A DNA stretch of 64,000 nt, taken from contig NZ_BSST01000001.1 of NCBI RefSeq assembly GCF_030161395.1, positions 1,984,001 through 2,048,000 on the forward strand, written 5' to 3'. The translations under genes were made by a program, and so were the position numbers. A model generated the notes under the pieces. The model made no database searches and was not told the origin of the DNA. It saw nothing but the letters and a program-made list of their open reading frames with translations. Position 1 is the stretch's first letter; each line of letters opens with the position of its first letter. Origin of the DNA: Thalassotalea insulae (GTDB lineage: Bacteria; Pseudomonadota; Gammaproteobacteria; Enterobacterales; Alteromonadaceae). Of the stretch, positions 62,945 through 64,000 are shown piece after piece.

Positions 62945-64000
62945 GTGACTGACAGGGAAAGTCACATCAATCAAATGAAAGAATATACGCCAGAATATTA
63001 CTGGCTGGCGTTAAAACTTATTCCTCGGTTATCTATTCAGAAAAAATTGGTCTTGGTTAAACGGTATGGTATTGAACAGCTGTTTAATCAGCCGCCAAGT
63101 CAGCAGCAACTTGCTATCAGTGAAAAACAATATCAAGGGATTGTGAATCCTGATTGGTTCGCAATCGAAAAAATTATTGCACACAGTCAGCAGGCTGGTG
63201 CTGTTATTGTTAGTTATCAAGACGCTAATTATCCACAGCTGCTAAAACAAATTTATGACCCACCACTAGTTTTGTTTGTTAAGGGGGATACCCGATTATT
63301 AAATCGTCAGCAAATAGCCATAGTTGGCAGCCGTAATGCCAGCATTCATGGTCGGGAAGCTGCGACACTATTGGCGAAAGAGCTGACAGAATGTGGCTTA
63401 GTAGTGACTAGTGGTTTGGCATTGGGAATTGATGCTTTTGCTCATAAAGGAGCTGTTGATAACCAGCAAGCTACTATCGCTGTGATTGCCACCGGCATTG
63501 ATATTGTCTATCCGGCGCGAAATAAGGGGTTAGCTAAACAAATTATTGAATACGGTGGCGCTATTATTAGTGAGTTTTTGCCGCATACACCACCGAAGGC
63601 TGGTCACTTTCCAAAGCGCAATCGTATTATTAGCGGTTTATCGCAAGGGGTGCTAGTAATTGAAGCCGCGATGAAAAGTGGCTCGTTAATTACAGCTCGA
63701 TGTGCACTTGAACAGAACCGGGATGTTTATGCCATGCCGGGAAATATTCAAAACCCTCAGGTTAAAGGGTGTCACTGGCTAATTAAACAAGGAGCTAAAT
63801 TAGTTGATGAAGTGGCCGATATAATAGAAGAGGTGAACGTTAACAGTGATTATGGTCTACACTTAAAGGGAAATAACAATAGAAACAAGGAGAAAGGGCA
63901 AGGGTCAAAAAAAAGTTGTGATCAAGACTTGTTTAACGATTCATTGTTAGCTAGTGTGGGATATGAAATCACTCCCGTAGATACGGTGGTTTCTCGGAGT
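62945..64000 (+). CDS. dprA: DNA-processing protein DprA (3' end outside the window)
   Basis: DprA protects incoming single-stranded DNA and loads RecA in natural transformation. The first 352 codons are visible. A helical N-terminal region is followed by the Rossmann-like DprA core with IAIVGSRNASIHGREAA, SGLALGIDAFAHKGA, ATGIDIVYPARNKGL, SEFLPHTPPKAGHFPKRNRI and ARCALEQNRDVYAMPG. The start is the GTG at 62945, with AAGGAG at 62932-62937; an ATG at 62975 is an alternative. The gene runs off the right edge. Confidence 0.93.
   Translation, partial: MTDRESHINQMKEYTPEYYWLALKLIPRLSIQKKLVLVKRYGIEQLFNQPPSQQQLAISEKQYQGIVNPDWFAIEKIIAHSQQAGAVIVSYQDANYPQLLKQIYDPPLVLFVKGDTRLLNRQQIAIVGSRNASIHGREAATLLAKELTECGLVVTSGLALGIDAFAHKGAVDNQQATIAVIATGIDIVYPARNKGLAKQIIEYGGAIISEFLPHTPPKAGHFPKRNRIISGLSQGVLVIEAAMKSGSLITARCALEQNRDVYAMPGNIQNPQVKGCHWLIKQGAKLVDEVADIIEEVNVNSDYGLHLKGNNNRNKEKGQGSKKSCDQDLFNDSLLASVGYEITPVDTVVSRS

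Overview
This window is a stretch of AT-rich gammaproteobacterial chromosome centred on the replication origin. The order mnmG - oriC - mioC - mnmE - yidC - yidD - rnpA - rpmH - dnaA - dnaN - recF - gyrB - glyQ - glyS, with the complete atp operon and rsmG-parA-parB alongside, is the classical origin block of marine Gammaproteobacteria. Base composition, the PEP-CTERM protein, the SapC-family protein and the PilZ protein fit an Alteromonadales genus, possibly Colwelliaceae. That placement is inference from overall impression, not from a search.

Layout. 1-1412: the start of ftsY (minus, running off the left edge, with a 35-residue Pro-Glu tract) and divergent rsmD. 1429-6018: a minus-strand run of a class C beta-lactamase-family hydrolase, a DUF416/YjaG protein, a long coiled-coil protein and a SapC-family protein. 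6253-11810: two small secreted or membrane-anchored proteins, then a compact plus-strand cluster of a sodium:solute symporter, an overlapping 40-residue membrane peptide, a divergent aspartate-carbamoyltransferase-like enzyme and an asparagine-synthetase-like amidotransferase, closed by a strong terminator. This is the most likely place for an undescribed pathway. The carbamoyltransferase keeps the carbamoyl-phosphate residues but has lost the residues that hold aspartate. 12155-17530: accessory genes (an AraC-type regulator, a GNAT acetyltransferase, two small membrane proteins, a PilZ protein, a 622-residue membrane protein), followed by the broken remains of a CHASE2-domain sensor.

18192-23044: amino-sugar precursor genes glmS and glmU with a DeoR-type regulator and a periplasmic binding protein between them. 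23383-30334: atpIBEFHAGDC, all on the minus strand. 30499-34784: mnmG-rsmG-parA-parB. 34785-35191: oriC, with 13-mer-like repeats, DnaA boxes and nine GATC sites. 35192-39698: mioC, mnmE, yidC, yidD, rnpA and rpmH. 40155-46193: dnaA-dnaN-recF-gyrB, with two perfect parS sites inside recF, which makes the ParABS system complete within the window. 46446-49434: glyQS.

49508-64000: tusA, an outer-membrane-barrel/SPOR protein, slt, pepQ and yigZ. Next comes a 262-bp inverted-repeat element sitting exactly on the yigZ stop codon. Then trkH, a PEP-CTERM exported protein, trkA, the rsmB-fmt-def translation cluster (minus), a LysM protein and the start of dprA, cut by the right edge. I saw no rRNA, tRNA, CRISPR array or intact transposase gene.
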